A DNA stretch of 11,559 bases from Betaproteobacteria bacterium (GTDB lineage Bacteria; Pseudomonadota; Gammaproteobacteria; Burkholderiales; SG8-39), in contig JAABRB010000079.1 of NCBI GenBank assembly GCA_011391185.1, forward strand, positions 1-11,559. Direction: 5' to 3'. Below, piece by piece: positions 1 to 6,573 of the stretch. How positions within the stretch are numbered: the stretch's first letter is position 1; each line of letters begins with the position of its first letter. The notes under the pieces are model-generated. The model was not told the DNA's origin and made no database searches. It saw nothing but the letters and a program-made list of their open reading frames with translations. The position numbers and the translations under genes are program-made.

Positions 1-515
1 AGGCCCACCGAGGGCTCGTCCACCAGCAGGATCTTCGGATCGGACATGAGCGCGCGCGCCACGGCGACCATCTGCTGTTCGCCGCCGCTCATGTTTCCGG
101 CGAGCTGGTTGCGCCGTTCCCGGAGCGGCGGGAACGCCTCGAAGACGAATGCGAGATTGCTGTCGATCTTCGAACGCGCTTCCGGGCGGAAGGCGCCGAG
201 CAGCAGATTCTCCTCCACGGTCAATTTCGGAAACAGGCGCCGTCCCTCCGGCACCAGGGCGATCCCGAGGTCGACGATCTCCTGGGGTGACTTGCCGATG
301 AGATCGATGCGCTCGCCGTCGCGCTCGAACCAGATTTCGCCGCCGGTCGGCTGCACGATTCCCATGATGCACTTGATCAGCGTGCTCTTGCCGTTGCCGT
401 TCGATCCGAGCAGCACGACCGTCTCGCCCGGGTCGACCGCAACCGACACGCCGTGGAGCACGCGTACGGAGCCGTAACCGGCTTCCACGTTGTTGGCGAC
501 GAGCCTACTCGCCAA
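1..515 (-). CDS. livF: LivF-type ABC transporter ATP-binding protein (3' end cut by window edge)
   Basis: This is the second ATPase of a Liv/HAAT-type importer. It hydrolyses ATP at the cytoplasmic face to drive uptake of branched-chain amino acids or related carboxylates, including aromatic acids in many members. The visible 171 residues contain Walker A GSNGNGKST (about 37-45), an intact signature MSGGEQQ (about 142-148) and Walker B ILLVDEP (about 162-168). The D-loop and H-loop lie beyond the window. The best start is a TTG at 515-513, preceded by GGAAAGGG. It gives an N-terminus MASRLVANNVEAGYG, which aligns with the usual start of LivF; no in-frame ATG lies at a suitable place. This start lies inside the end of the upstream ATPase gene, an 11-bp overlap that suggests translational coupling. 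It is the last visible gene of the importer operon. The family call is firm and the TTG start is probable. Confidence 0.9.
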   Translation of the reverse strand, partial: MASRLVANNVEAGYGSVRVLHGVSVAVDPGETVVLLGSNGNGKSTLIKCIMGIVQPTGGEIWFERDGERIDLIGKSPQEIVDLGIALVPEGRRLFPKLTVEENLLLGAFRPEARSKIDSNLAFVFEAFPPLRERRNQLAGNMSGGEQQMVAVARALMSDPKILLVDEPSVG

Positions 516-1230
516 GGTAGGCCCTTTCCACGTCGGGGTTGTGCACGATCTCCTTCGGAGTGCCCTCGGCGATCTTCTGGCCCGCATCCAGCACCAGCAC
601 GCGCTCGGAGAAGCGCATGACTGCCCGCATGATGTGCTCGATCATGATCACGGCCACGCCGCGCGCGTTCAGGGCAAACAGAATCTCGAGAATCTCATCC
701 ACCTCGGAACTCGAAAGACCCGCCATCGCCTCGTCCGAAACCAGCAGGCGCGGCTTGGCGGCCAGTGCGCGCGCCAGCTCCAGCTTGCGCATGTCCACCT
801 GGGTGAGGCCTGCAGAGTTCTCGTTCGCGCGATTCTTGAGGCCGATGAGTTCCAGCACGTCCATCGCCTCGTCGTCGATGCGTCGGTGCGCCGCGCGGGA
901 GTGCGCCGCATATTCGAGCGGCACGCGCAGGTTTTCCAGCACCGTCATGCTGCGAAACGGCTTGGGAATCTGGAAGCTCCGCGCAATGCCCAGGATGGCG
1001 CGCTGGTGGGGTGGCAAGCGGGTGATGTCGCGGCCCTCGAAGGTGATGGTGCCCTCGTCGTTGAAGAGCGCGCCCGAGATGCAGTTGATCATGGTGGTCT
1101 TGCCCGATCCGTTCGGCCCGATCAGGCCGACCCGTTCCCCTGCGCTGATGTGCAGCTCGACGTTGCGCAGCGCCGTGAAGCCACCGAAGTGCTTGGAAAG
1201 GTTTTCGACCTGCAGAACAACCTCGGTCAT
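505..1230 (-). CDS. livG: LivG-type ABC transporter ATP-binding protein with divergent signature motif
   Basis: This is the first ATPase of the importer, 241 residues and close to the usual LivG length. Walker A GPNGSGKTT is at 38-46, the Q-loop glutamine is in RSFQ (84-87), the catalytic glutamate is in VSDEAMAGL (E167) and the H-loop histidine is H199. The C-terminal region characteristic of LivG (EGTPKEIVHNPDVERAYLGE) is present. The ABC signature is atypical: where LSGGQ or LSYGQ is expected, the sequence reads LTQVD (142-146). Walker B ends in DEA rather than DEP. The partner LivF keeps a canonical signature, so one of the two composite ATP sites would be built with a degenerate signature. 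The ATG start overlaps the stop of the upstream permease gene as ATGA. Its own 3' end overlaps the start of livF. Function in import is inferred from family and operon position; the ligand is unknown. Confidence 0.93.
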   Translation of the reverse strand: MTEVVLQVENLSKHFGGFTALRNVELHISAGERVGLIGPNGSGKTTMINCISGALFNDEGTITFEGRDITRLPPHQRAILGIARSFQIPKPFRSMTVLENLRVPLEYAAHSRAAHRRIDDEAMDVLELIGLKNRANENSAGLTQVDMRKLELARALAAKPRLLVSDEAMAGLSSSEVDEILEILFALNARGVAVIMIEHIMRAVMRFSERVLVLDAGQKIAEGTPKEIVHNPDVERAYLGE

Positions 1231-2171
1231 GGCTTGCGCCTCGCCCGGTATTTCTGCCACAGCCCGACGACGCCCTGGGGTGCGAGGGTGATGAACAGCA
1301 CCAGCATGATCCCGACCAGGAGCACGTTGAGCTCGGACGACACGTTTACGGTGATGATCTCCTGCGTCGTGCCGACCAGCAGGGCCCCGATCACGGGCCC
1401 CATCCAGTGCGCCGTGCCGCCGATCATCGGCATGGCGATCGAATTGACGGCGATGAAGAGATTGAACGCGGAGATCGGGTCGACAAACGTCACGAAGAAG
1501 GGATAAGGCGCGCCCGCGACGCCCATCAGGGCGCCCATCAACGTGGTCGAGATGAGCTTGAGGCGCAGGGTTGGAACGCCCGCGCATTCGGCGGCAACCT
1601 CGTCGTCCCGGATTGCCGCGAGGCCGCGTCCGAGACGCGACGAATTGAGCTTGCGGGAGATCGCCACCGCCGCGAGCGTCAGCACGAGCATCACCATGAA
1701 GATCATATGGATGTAGCTCCTGAACCAGAGATGGTTCTCCGGAGTGAGGAGGTACGCGCCGCGCGCGCCGCCCACGTACGACCAGTTGTTGATCAGGGTC
1801 TCGAACACGATTGCCATGGCCAGGGTGGCGATGGCGAAATACACGCCCTTCAGTCGCAGCGTGAGGTAGCCCACGCCCAGGCCGATGAGACCGCATACCA
1901 CTGCCGCGGCCAGGATCAGCAGGGGCAGGGGCAGGCCGAGCGCCTTGTCGAGCGCGATGGCCGTGTACGCGCCCACGGCGAAGAACGCGGCGCTGCCGAA
2001 GTTCACGTAGCCCGTGAACCCGCCCAGGATGTTCCACGCGACCGCCATGATGGTGGCCTGCAGGATCACGTAGAGGGCGGTGAAGTAATAATCGTTGCCC
2101 GCGAACTGCGCGAAGACCAGGCCGCCGATGAAGATTGCGACCACGACGACCCAGAAGACGCTTATTTTCAT
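1227..2171 (-). CDS. livM: LivM-type branched-chain amino acid/aromatic acid ABC transporter permease
   Basis: This 314-residue inner-membrane permease pairs with LivH to form the translocation channel. The protein is strongly hydrophobic with many membrane segments, starting with one at about residues 5-24. It carries the LivM hallmarks NILGGFTGYVNFGSAAFFAVGAYTA in the first third, and the cytoplasmic coupling segment IRDDEVAAECAGVPTLRLKL near the middle, which contacts the ATPases. The C-terminus is basic (KYRARRKP), as expected for a cytoplasmic tail. The ATG start is well supported by GAGGAAG about nine bases upstream. The stop overlaps the start of livG as ATGA, which indicates coupled translation. 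It is separated from livH by 189 bp that contain hairpin-forming repeats, unlike the other tight junctions of this operon. The family call is firm; the substrate is not evident from the sequence. Confidence 0.95.
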   Translation of the reverse strand: MKISVFWVVVVAIFIGGLVFAQFAGNDYYFTALYVILQATIMAVAWNILGGFTGYVNFGSAAFFAVGAYTAIALDKALGLPLPLLILAAAVVCGLIGLGVGYLTLRLKGVYFAIATLAMAIVFETLINNWSYVGGARGAYLLTPENHLWFRSYIHMIFMVMLVLTLAAVAISRKLNSSRLGRGLAAIRDDEVAAECAGVPTLRLKLISTTLMGALMGVAGAPYPFFVTFVDPISAFNLFIAVNSIAMPMIGGTAHWMGPVIGALLVGTTQEIITVNVSSELNVLLVGIMLVLFITLAPQGVVGLWQKYRARRKP

Positions 2172-2228
2172 TCAGAAGCTTCCTCGAAATCGCGGCCGAG
2201 CTTCTTCAGGAACGAGCGGGCGTACGGA

Positions 2229-2326
2229 TAAGGGGAGCGGAGGGGGAAAGGAAGGGGCTCCCTCACCCCTTCCTGCCCCTTGTATATCCCCGAACGAACA
2301 AGGGGCTGCGCCCCTCGTATACCCCT
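2229..2326. repeat. Hairpin-rich repeat cluster between livH and livM
   Basis: Three structures are packed in this stretch. First, a purine-rich tract runs from about 2229 to 2257. Its end GGAAGGGG (2250-2257) pairs with CCCCTTCC (2266-2273) across an 8-base loop. Second, AGGGGC (2301-2306) pairs with GCCCCT (2310-2315) across TGC, a compact stable hairpin. Third, a near-perfect 16-bp direct repeat, CCCCTYGTATAYCCCY, occurs at 2276-2291 and 2311-2326, 35 bp apart. None of the hairpins is followed by a run of T on the minus strand, so this is not a classical terminator. Placement inside an operon resembles REP-type intergenic elements, which can stabilise upstream mRNA or lower expression of downstream genes. 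That role is inference. Confidence 0.65.
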
Positions 2327-2360
2327 CGATTGCGAATGCAGTCGCATTATGAGATGGGTT

Positions 2361-3233
2361 CTAGCGGCCGAAGAGTCCGGACGGCCGGAACGCGAGCGTT
2401 GCGAGCAGGAGGCCGAATGCGACCGCCGGCGCCCAGGATGGACCTCCGAACGTGGTCACGAGCGACTCCACGATTCCCAGGATCAGCGCGGCGATGAACA
2501 TTCCCGGAATGCTGCCCATGCCACCGAGCACCACGATGGCGAACGCCCGGCCGATGTAGAGCCGGCCGACCGAGGGTTCCACGGGGCCGATGATGATGAG
2601 TAGCGCCCCGGCAATCGCGGCGGTTGCGATCCCCAGGCCGAAGGCCCATTGCTTGACGGTGATCGGATTGGCGCCCATCAGTTGCAGCGCGAGGCGATCC
2701 TGGGCGACGGCCTGGATCGCGCGCCCCATGAACGTGCGCGAAAGATAGAGATAGACGCCCGCAGTGAGCGCCACTGACACGACGAATGGCACCAGCAACC
2801 GCAGCGGAAAGTCGACGTAACCGATGTTCCATGACCCACCGGTGTAGCTGCCCGAAACCAGCCGGTAGTCGACGCCGTAGACCAGAATCAGCACGACCTC
2901 GATGATGAACATCATCCCGAAGAAGAACGCGAGGCCGGAGAGCGACTCCTGTCCGGTGCGCTCGAACGCCGCATAGTAGATGCGGTAGATGCCCGCCCCC
3001 ACCAGGAAGAAGATCGGGGCGGCCAGCACCCCGATCAGCACCGGGTCGAACCCGAACCGGGAATTGAAAAAATAGGCGGTATAGGCGCCGACGATGACGA
3101 ACGCCGGGTGGGCGATGTTGACGATGTCGAGCTGGCCGAAGATGATGGCCAGCCCGATCGCCACGGCGGCGTAGAAGCCGCCGAGCAGCACTCCCGAGAC
3201 GACGGCGTTCGCCAGTAGATCTGCTGTGAACAC
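2361..3233 (-). CDS. livH: LivH-type branched-chain amino acid/aromatic acid ABC transporter permease
   Basis: This 290-residue integral membrane protein is the partner of LivM in the importer channel. The N-terminal region VSGVLLGGFYAAVAIGLAIIFGQLDIVNIAHPAF is the classic LivH opening, with the NIAH motif replacing the more usual NFAH. The coupling segment GRAIQAVAQDRLALQLMGANPITVKQ lies around residues 170-195. The conserved glycine-rich VVLGGMGSIPGMFIAALILG follows near 235-255. The protein ends SGLFGR, a typical LivH end. The start is a GTG at 3233-3231, which fits the family N-terminus; no strong Shine-Dalgarno sequence is visible before it. The gene begins 28 bp after the stop of the binding-protein gene, with a small hairpin in that gap. 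It is the second gene of the operon. The family is certain; the ligand is not known. Confidence 0.94.
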   Translation of the reverse strand: MFTADLLANAVVSGVLLGGFYAAVAIGLAIIFGQLDIVNIAHPAFVIVGAYTAYFFNSRFGFDPVLIGVLAAPIFFLVGAGIYRIYYAAFERTGQESLSGLAFFFGMMFIIEVVLILVYGVDYRLVSGSYTGGSWNIGYVDFPLRLLVPFVVSVALTAGVYLYLSRTFMGRAIQAVAQDRLALQLMGANPITVKQWAFGLGIATAAIAGALLIIIGPVEPSVGRLYIGRAFAIVVLGGMGSIPGMFIAALILGIVESLVTTFGGPSWAPAVAFGLLLATLAFRPSGLFGR

Positions 3234-3243
3234 CGTCGTGCGG

Positions 3244-3258
3244 AGTCGCTACGCGACT
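3244..3258. other. Small stem-loop between the binding-protein gene and livH
   Basis: AGTCGC (3244-3249) and GCGACT (3253-3258) form a perfect 6-bp stem with a 3-base loop in the 28-bp gap. A hairpin just after a binding-protein gene is commonly found in importer operons, where it protects the abundant upstream message. The hairpin also lies 11 bases before the GTG start of livH and could limit ribosome access there. The stem is short, so confidence is modest. Confidence 0.4.
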
Positions 3259-3261
3259 GGA

Positions 3262-4527
3262 CTACTTCTTGAACGGGTAGACGATGTCCCCCGATTTCCA
3301 GTCCTTCGGGTACAGCACGATGCGCTTGCCCGGGCCGGCGAACTGTTCGATGTTGTCCGGCTTCACGTCGCGGAACTGGACCTGCAGCACGCGGGTCGAC
3401 GCCCATTCGCCGTTCTTGCCGAACTTCACCTTGCCGACCACCGTGTCGAACGTGTTGGCGTGGATGTACTTGGCCATCTTGTCCTGGTCGAGACCTTTGG
3501 TCGCCTGGACCGCCTGCCCGAGGACCTGAAGGTACGCATAGGCATACGGCGGCAGGTAATGGCCGTACGGATCAACGCCCTTGCCCTTCGCCGCTACCTG
3601 GTACTTGGCGAGGAATTCCTTGACGCCCGGGAAGTTCAACGTCGGCTCGGGGACCCAGAAATCGTAGTTCACGATGCCGTTCAGCAGCGGCCCGAGGTTC
3701 TTCTGGATTCCCGCGAACTGCAGGCCCACCATGCCACCGCCGAACAGCTTGGCCTTCAGGCCGACTTCATTCGCGGCCTTTACCATGCCGACCGAGTCGG
3801 GCGGATAGGAAGCAACGAATACGAGGTCGGGGTTGGTCGCCTGGATGGCGCGCACGATCGGCGTGAAGTCGGTATTCGACGGCGGGTAGGTCTTGTCATA
3901 AACGATCGTGAGGCCTGCCCGCAACGCGTTCGTGCGCGCGCCGGATGCCGCGTTGAGCGCGAACTCGGCGTCCGCCGCGACGATCGCAATGGTCGTGGGC
4001 TTCGGATTCTGCTCCATGGCGAGTTGGAAGAAGCCCTTCGTCCAGTCCAGCTTCGGCTCAGGGCCCGCCGGCATGATCTGGAAATAGCGGTCGTACTTGA
4101 ACTCGTCGTTCACTGCCAGGCCGAACAGCGAAAGGAACACGAGCTTCTTGCGCATCACGATCGGCATTGCCGGCGCGATCAGGTTGGTGCCGTACGCGGA
4201 GACCACCAGATCGACCTTGTCGACCTCGAGCAGCTTGGTGTAGATGCCGGGAATTTTGGCGGACTGGGTCGCGTCGTCGTAGTAGACGAGCTCGACGGGT
4301 CGGCCGAGCAGGCCGCCAGCCTTGTTTACGTCGTCGCGCCAGATCTCCATCGCGATCAGCGCGCCCTTGCCGGCGCCTGCGAGGCCGCCAGTCAGTGCCA
4401 TGCTGAAACCGATCTTGATCGGGTCGGCGGCCTTCGCCGCGGGAGCAATCAGGGCAGCGGACGCTGCAAACAGCGCCAGCATGCCGGCCGTGAACCAGGC
4501 ACGCGTCAACGAACGATAATTGTCCAT
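3262..4527 (-). CDS. Periplasmic substrate-binding protein of the Liv-type ABC importer
   Basis: This is the LivK-like receptor of the importer, 421 residues and at the long end of the family. An export signal is clear: basic MDNYRSLTRAW, a hydrophobic core to about residue 28, and AKA|ADP at 31-36 for signal peptidase I. There is no lipobox cysteine at the cleavage site, so the protein should be soluble in the periplasm. The mature protein opens with DPIKIGFSMALTGGLAGAGK, the first beta strand and ligand loop of type I periplasmic-binding folds. It also has the family segment AGGLLGRPVELVYYDDATQSAKIP. The ATG has a very strong Shine-Dalgarno sequence (GGAGGAGGAG). As the first gene of the operon, it sets the specificity of the system. 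Such proteins bind branched-chain amino acids, amides or aromatic acids. The neighbouring aromatic genes favour an aromatic acid, but this is inference. Confidence 0.93.
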   Translation of the reverse strand: MDNYRSLTRAWFTAGMLALFAASAALIAPAAKAADPIKIGFSMALTGGLAGAGKGALIAMEIWRDDVNKAGGLLGRPVELVYYDDATQSAKIPGIYTKLLEVDKVDLVVSAYGTNLIAPAMPIVMRKKLVFLSLFGLAVNDEFKYDRYFQIMPAGPEPKLDWTKGFFQLAMEQNPKPTTIAIVAADAEFALNAASGARTNALRAGLTIVYDKTYPPSNTDFTPIVRAIQATNPDLVFVASYPPDSVGMVKAANEVGLKAKLFGGGMVGLQFAGIQKNLGPLLNGIVNYDFWVPEPTLNFPGVKEFLAKYQVAAKGKGVDPYGHYLPPYAYAYLQVLGQAVQATKGLDQDKMAKYIHANTFDTVVGKVKFGKNGEWASTRVLQVQFRDVKPDNIEQFAGPGKRIVLYPKDWKSGDIVYPFKK

Positions 4528-4553
4528 ATCTCCTCCTCCATACTGTGGTTGCG

Positions 4554-4575
4554 GTCCCCGTGCGTTCCCGGGGAC
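4554..4575. other. Inverted repeat in the importer leader region
   Basis: GTCCCC (4554-4559) and GGGGAC (4570-4575) are perfect inverted arms around a 10-base spacer. They lie in the presumed 5' untranslated region of the importer transcript, 27 bases or more before the ATG. This could be an mRNA hairpin or a protein-binding site. Six-base GC arms arise easily by chance in DNA of this composition. Confidence 0.25.
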
Positions 4576-4637
4576 GCGGCCTCCTGGGTGCCTCCCCCAG
4601 CGTCTGAACCCAATCGCCTGAAGTTCCAGGGAATTGA

Positions 4638-4667
4638 GGTTTCAGCAATCGGGGTTTCAGCAATCGG
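4638..4667. repeat. Perfect tandem 15-bp repeat, possible operator
   Basis: Two identical head-to-tail copies of GGTTTCAGCAATCGG occupy 4638-4652 and 4653-4667. A further CAATCG core lies at 4611-4616. The pair sits about 15 bases downstream of the -10 element proposed for the importer promoter on the minus strand, and about 110-140 bases upstream of its ATG. A repressor or activator bound here could control the importer, and possibly the divergent plus-strand genes as well. No regulator gene is visible in the window. The repeat itself is certain; the operator role is inferred from position. Confidence 0.6.
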
Positions 4668-4681
4668 GGGATGCAGGTCGG

Positions 4682-4710
4682 AGTGTATGGGTAAATCCGC
4701 CCGATGTAAA
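4682..4710 (-). promoter_or_regulatory. Candidate sigma-70 promoter for the importer operon
   Basis: On the minus strand TTTACA (4710-4705) is followed by exactly 17 bases and then TACACT (4687-4682). These match the -35 TTGACA at 5 of 6 positions and the -10 TATAAT at 4 of 6, with ideal spacing. Transcription would start near 4675 and leave a leader of roughly 150 bases before the binding-protein ATG. It is the best-matching promoter that I could find in the divergent spacer. Confidence 0.5.
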
Positions 4711-4751
4711 ACCGGCCCCACCGCACGGCGACCCGACATCGGGCCCGATGG

Positions 4752-5744
4752 GTGAACATGTTCGAAAAGCGAGGGGCGCTCGTGACCACGTCCGGATGCA
4801 GCGCTTTCAGGCGTGGGCGCGTCCCCCCGGCGGCCCCTAGTTGCGCCTGGCCCCGCTTTGCAGCACTCTTCGGACCGTTCGGTTATCTCGCGAGGCGCAA
4901 AGTGCTGGACGTGGTCGCTACCGGGCTGGTCGCGGTCGGGGCCGTGCTGATGGTCGTCGCGCTCGTCACCGCAGGGCGCCTCGTCAGCGAGCTTCCGGGC
5001 GGCACTGTCCGGCGACAGTGGCAGGTGCTGGCGACCCTGATCTTCTTTTTCGTCGCCGCCTATGTCGCATACCTCGTGATCGACGAATCGGAAAGACAGT
5101 CGTTCACCGATCTGCTCGTGCCGGCAGCCTACTTCCTCGGCGGCTATTTCGTCGTGCTCGTCACGCTCGTGTCGCTGCAGACGGCGCGCGACGTGCGGCG
5201 CGTGGCGGTGCTCGAGGAGCAGAGCATCACCGATCCACTCATGGGAATCTACAACCGCCGGCACCTCGACCGCCGACTCGAGGAGGAGGTGGGCAAGGCG
5301 CGGCGTTACGGGCTGCCGCTGTCCGTGCTGCTGCTCGACCTGGATCACTTCAAGCTGATCAATGACCAGCACGGTCACGCGGTCGGGGATCGCGCGCTGA
5401 GCACGCTTGGTGCGCTCATGCTGGATGCCGTCCGCAAGGCCGACATCGTGACCCGCTATGGGGGCGAGGAGATCCTGGTACTGGCGCCGCATACGACGCT
5501 GGAGGAAGGATGCCTGCTCGCCGAGCGGCTGCGAACCGGCATCGAGTCAGCTCCGCTCGTGCCGGGCGGCGAGACAAAGGACGGGCGGCCGCTTCACGCC
5601 CAGGTGAGCGTCGGCGTGGCGGCGATGGGTCCGGATGTTCAGGACGGACCGGCGCTGCTCAAAGCCGCCGACGACGCGCTCTACCGCGCCAAGCGCGAGG
5701 GGCGGAACCGCGTCATCGCGGCTGGCGAGGTCGCTGCCGCTTGA
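4752..5744 (+). CDS. Membrane-anchored diguanylate cyclase (GGDEF domain)
   Basis: This enzyme is predicted to make cyclic di-GMP from two GTP at the inner membrane. Three hydrophobic segments lie at about residues 51-73, 92-110 and 121-142. They are followed by a short linker and a GGDEF domain from about 157 to 325. The active-site loop reads GGEEI (237-241), a tolerated variant of GGDEF. The metal-binding aspartate is in LLLDLDHFK (D196). An intact RxxD inhibitory site, RKAD (228-231), lies five residues before GGEEI, as in PleD, so product inhibition is expected. No PAS, GAF or receiver domain is present; sensing, if any, must be through the membrane part. The GTG at 4752 lacks a clear ribosome site. 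The ATG at 4758 and a GTG at 4902 with GAGG six bases before it are real alternatives, the latter giving about 280 residues. The crotonase gene follows after 16 bp. Confidence 0.9.
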   Translation: MNMFEKRGALVTTSGCSAFRRGRVPPAAPSCAWPRFAALFGPFGYLARRKVLDVVATGLVAVGAVLMVVALVTAGRLVSELPGGTVRRQWQVLATLIFFFVAAYVAYLVIDESERQSFTDLLVPAAYFLGGYFVVLVTLVSLQTARDVRRVAVLEEQSITDPLMGIYNRRHLDRRLEEEVGKARRYGLPLSVLLLDLDHFKLINDQHGHAVGDRALSTLGALMLDAVRKADIVTRYGGEEILVLAPHTTLEEGCLLAERLRTGIESAPLVPGGETKDGRPLHAQVSVGVAAMGPDVQDGPALLKAADDALYRAKREGRNRVIAAGEVAAA

Positions 5745-5760
5745 GCGCACGAAGTTTTCA

Positions 5761-6573
5761 ATGTCCTACACGACCATTCGTTACGAGATCACCGGCCACG
5801 TCGCTCTGTTGACGCTCGATCGGCCCGGGCGCCTGAACGCGATGAACCGGACCATGCTGGACGAGATCAATCGCGCGTGCGACGCGGCGGAGGGCGACCC
5901 CGACGTGCGCGCGATGGTGGTGACCGGCGCCGGATCCGCATTCTCCTCCGGCTTCGATCTCAAGGAGCAGATGGAAGCGCGACCGTCCGGCGCCGAAGCG
6001 TGGCGGAAGATTCTCGACGACGACTTCGGCGCGACGATGCGATTCTGGTCGCTCTCCAAGCCGACCATCGCTGCGGTGCACGGCCATTGCCTCGCGGGCG
6101 CCTGCGAGCTCGCGCTTGCTTGCGACATCACGATCGCGGCCGAAGATTCCGTCTTCGGCGAGCCGGAGCTCAGGTTCGGCGCGGGGATCGTGACGATGAT
6201 CCTGCCCTGGATGACCGGCCCGAAGCAGGCGAAGGAGATCATCTTCAACGGCATGGACGACATCACGGCGCAGGAGGCGCTGCGGCTCGGACTGGTCAAT
6301 CGCGTCGTGCCGCGGGGCACCGACGTCGAAACGGCGCTTGCGATGGCGCGCCGCGTCGCCGTGGTCGATCCGGACCTCGTCCGCGAGACGAAGCGGGCGA
6401 TCAACCGTGCCTACGAAATCATGGGGATGGGCGAGGCGCTCGCGGCCGCGCTCGACATCGACCACGGCATCGAGTCGCGCGGCTCGCCGGACAAGCGTCG
6501 CTTCATGGAGATTGCCCGCGCCGAGGGGCTGCGCGCCGCGATCGCGTGGCGGGACCAGCGCTTCTCCGGGTGA
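5761..6573 (+). CDS. Enoyl-CoA hydratase/isomerase family protein (crotonase fold)
   Basis: This 270-residue crotonase probably adds water to an enoyl-CoA thioester or catalyses a related reaction in the cytoplasm. The oxyanion-hole segments are present: GSAFSSGFDLKE (58-69) and the HGHCLAGACELALACD region (107-122). Both catalytic glutamates of classical hydratases are kept. E116 in CELA and E136 in FGEPEL are 20 residues apart, the spacing of Glu144 and Glu164 in the rat enzyme. The region after the second glutamate (GAGIVTMILPWMTGPKQAKE) differs from the usual GTIPGAGGTQRL, so the substrate pocket may be unusual. The ATG at 5761 fits the family N-terminus although the ribosome site is weak. 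It ends in a 4-bp GTGA overlap with the ligase gene, which indicates a shared job on one CoA thioester. The precise reaction and substrate are not evident. Confidence 0.9.
   Translation: MSYTTIRYEITGHVALLTLDRPGRLNAMNRTMLDEINRACDAAEGDPDVRAMVVTGAGSAFSSGFDLKEQMEARPSGAEAWRKILDDDFGATMRFWSLSKPTIAAVHGHCLAGACELALACDITIAAEDSVFGEPELRFGAGIVTMILPWMTGPKQAKEIIFNGMDDITAQEALRLGLVNRVVPRGTDVETALAMARRVAVVDPDLVRETKRAINRAYEIMGMGEALAAALDIDHGIESRGSPDKRRFMEIARAEGLRAAIAWRDQRFSG

Noticed and set aside
3226..4755. Long open frame on the plus strand opposite the substrate-binding protein gene (509 codons)
   Set aside because: It is antisense to a gene with clear family motifs and a signal peptide. It is rich in Arg, His and Val with no recognisable domain, as expected for the opposite strand of GC-rich coding DNA.
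5877..6569. N-terminal extension of the ligase frame through the crotonase gene
   Set aside because: The stretch is an out-of-frame reading of the crotonase gene, Arg-rich and without motifs. The GTG at 6570, overlapping the crotonase stop, gives the normal ligase N-terminus.
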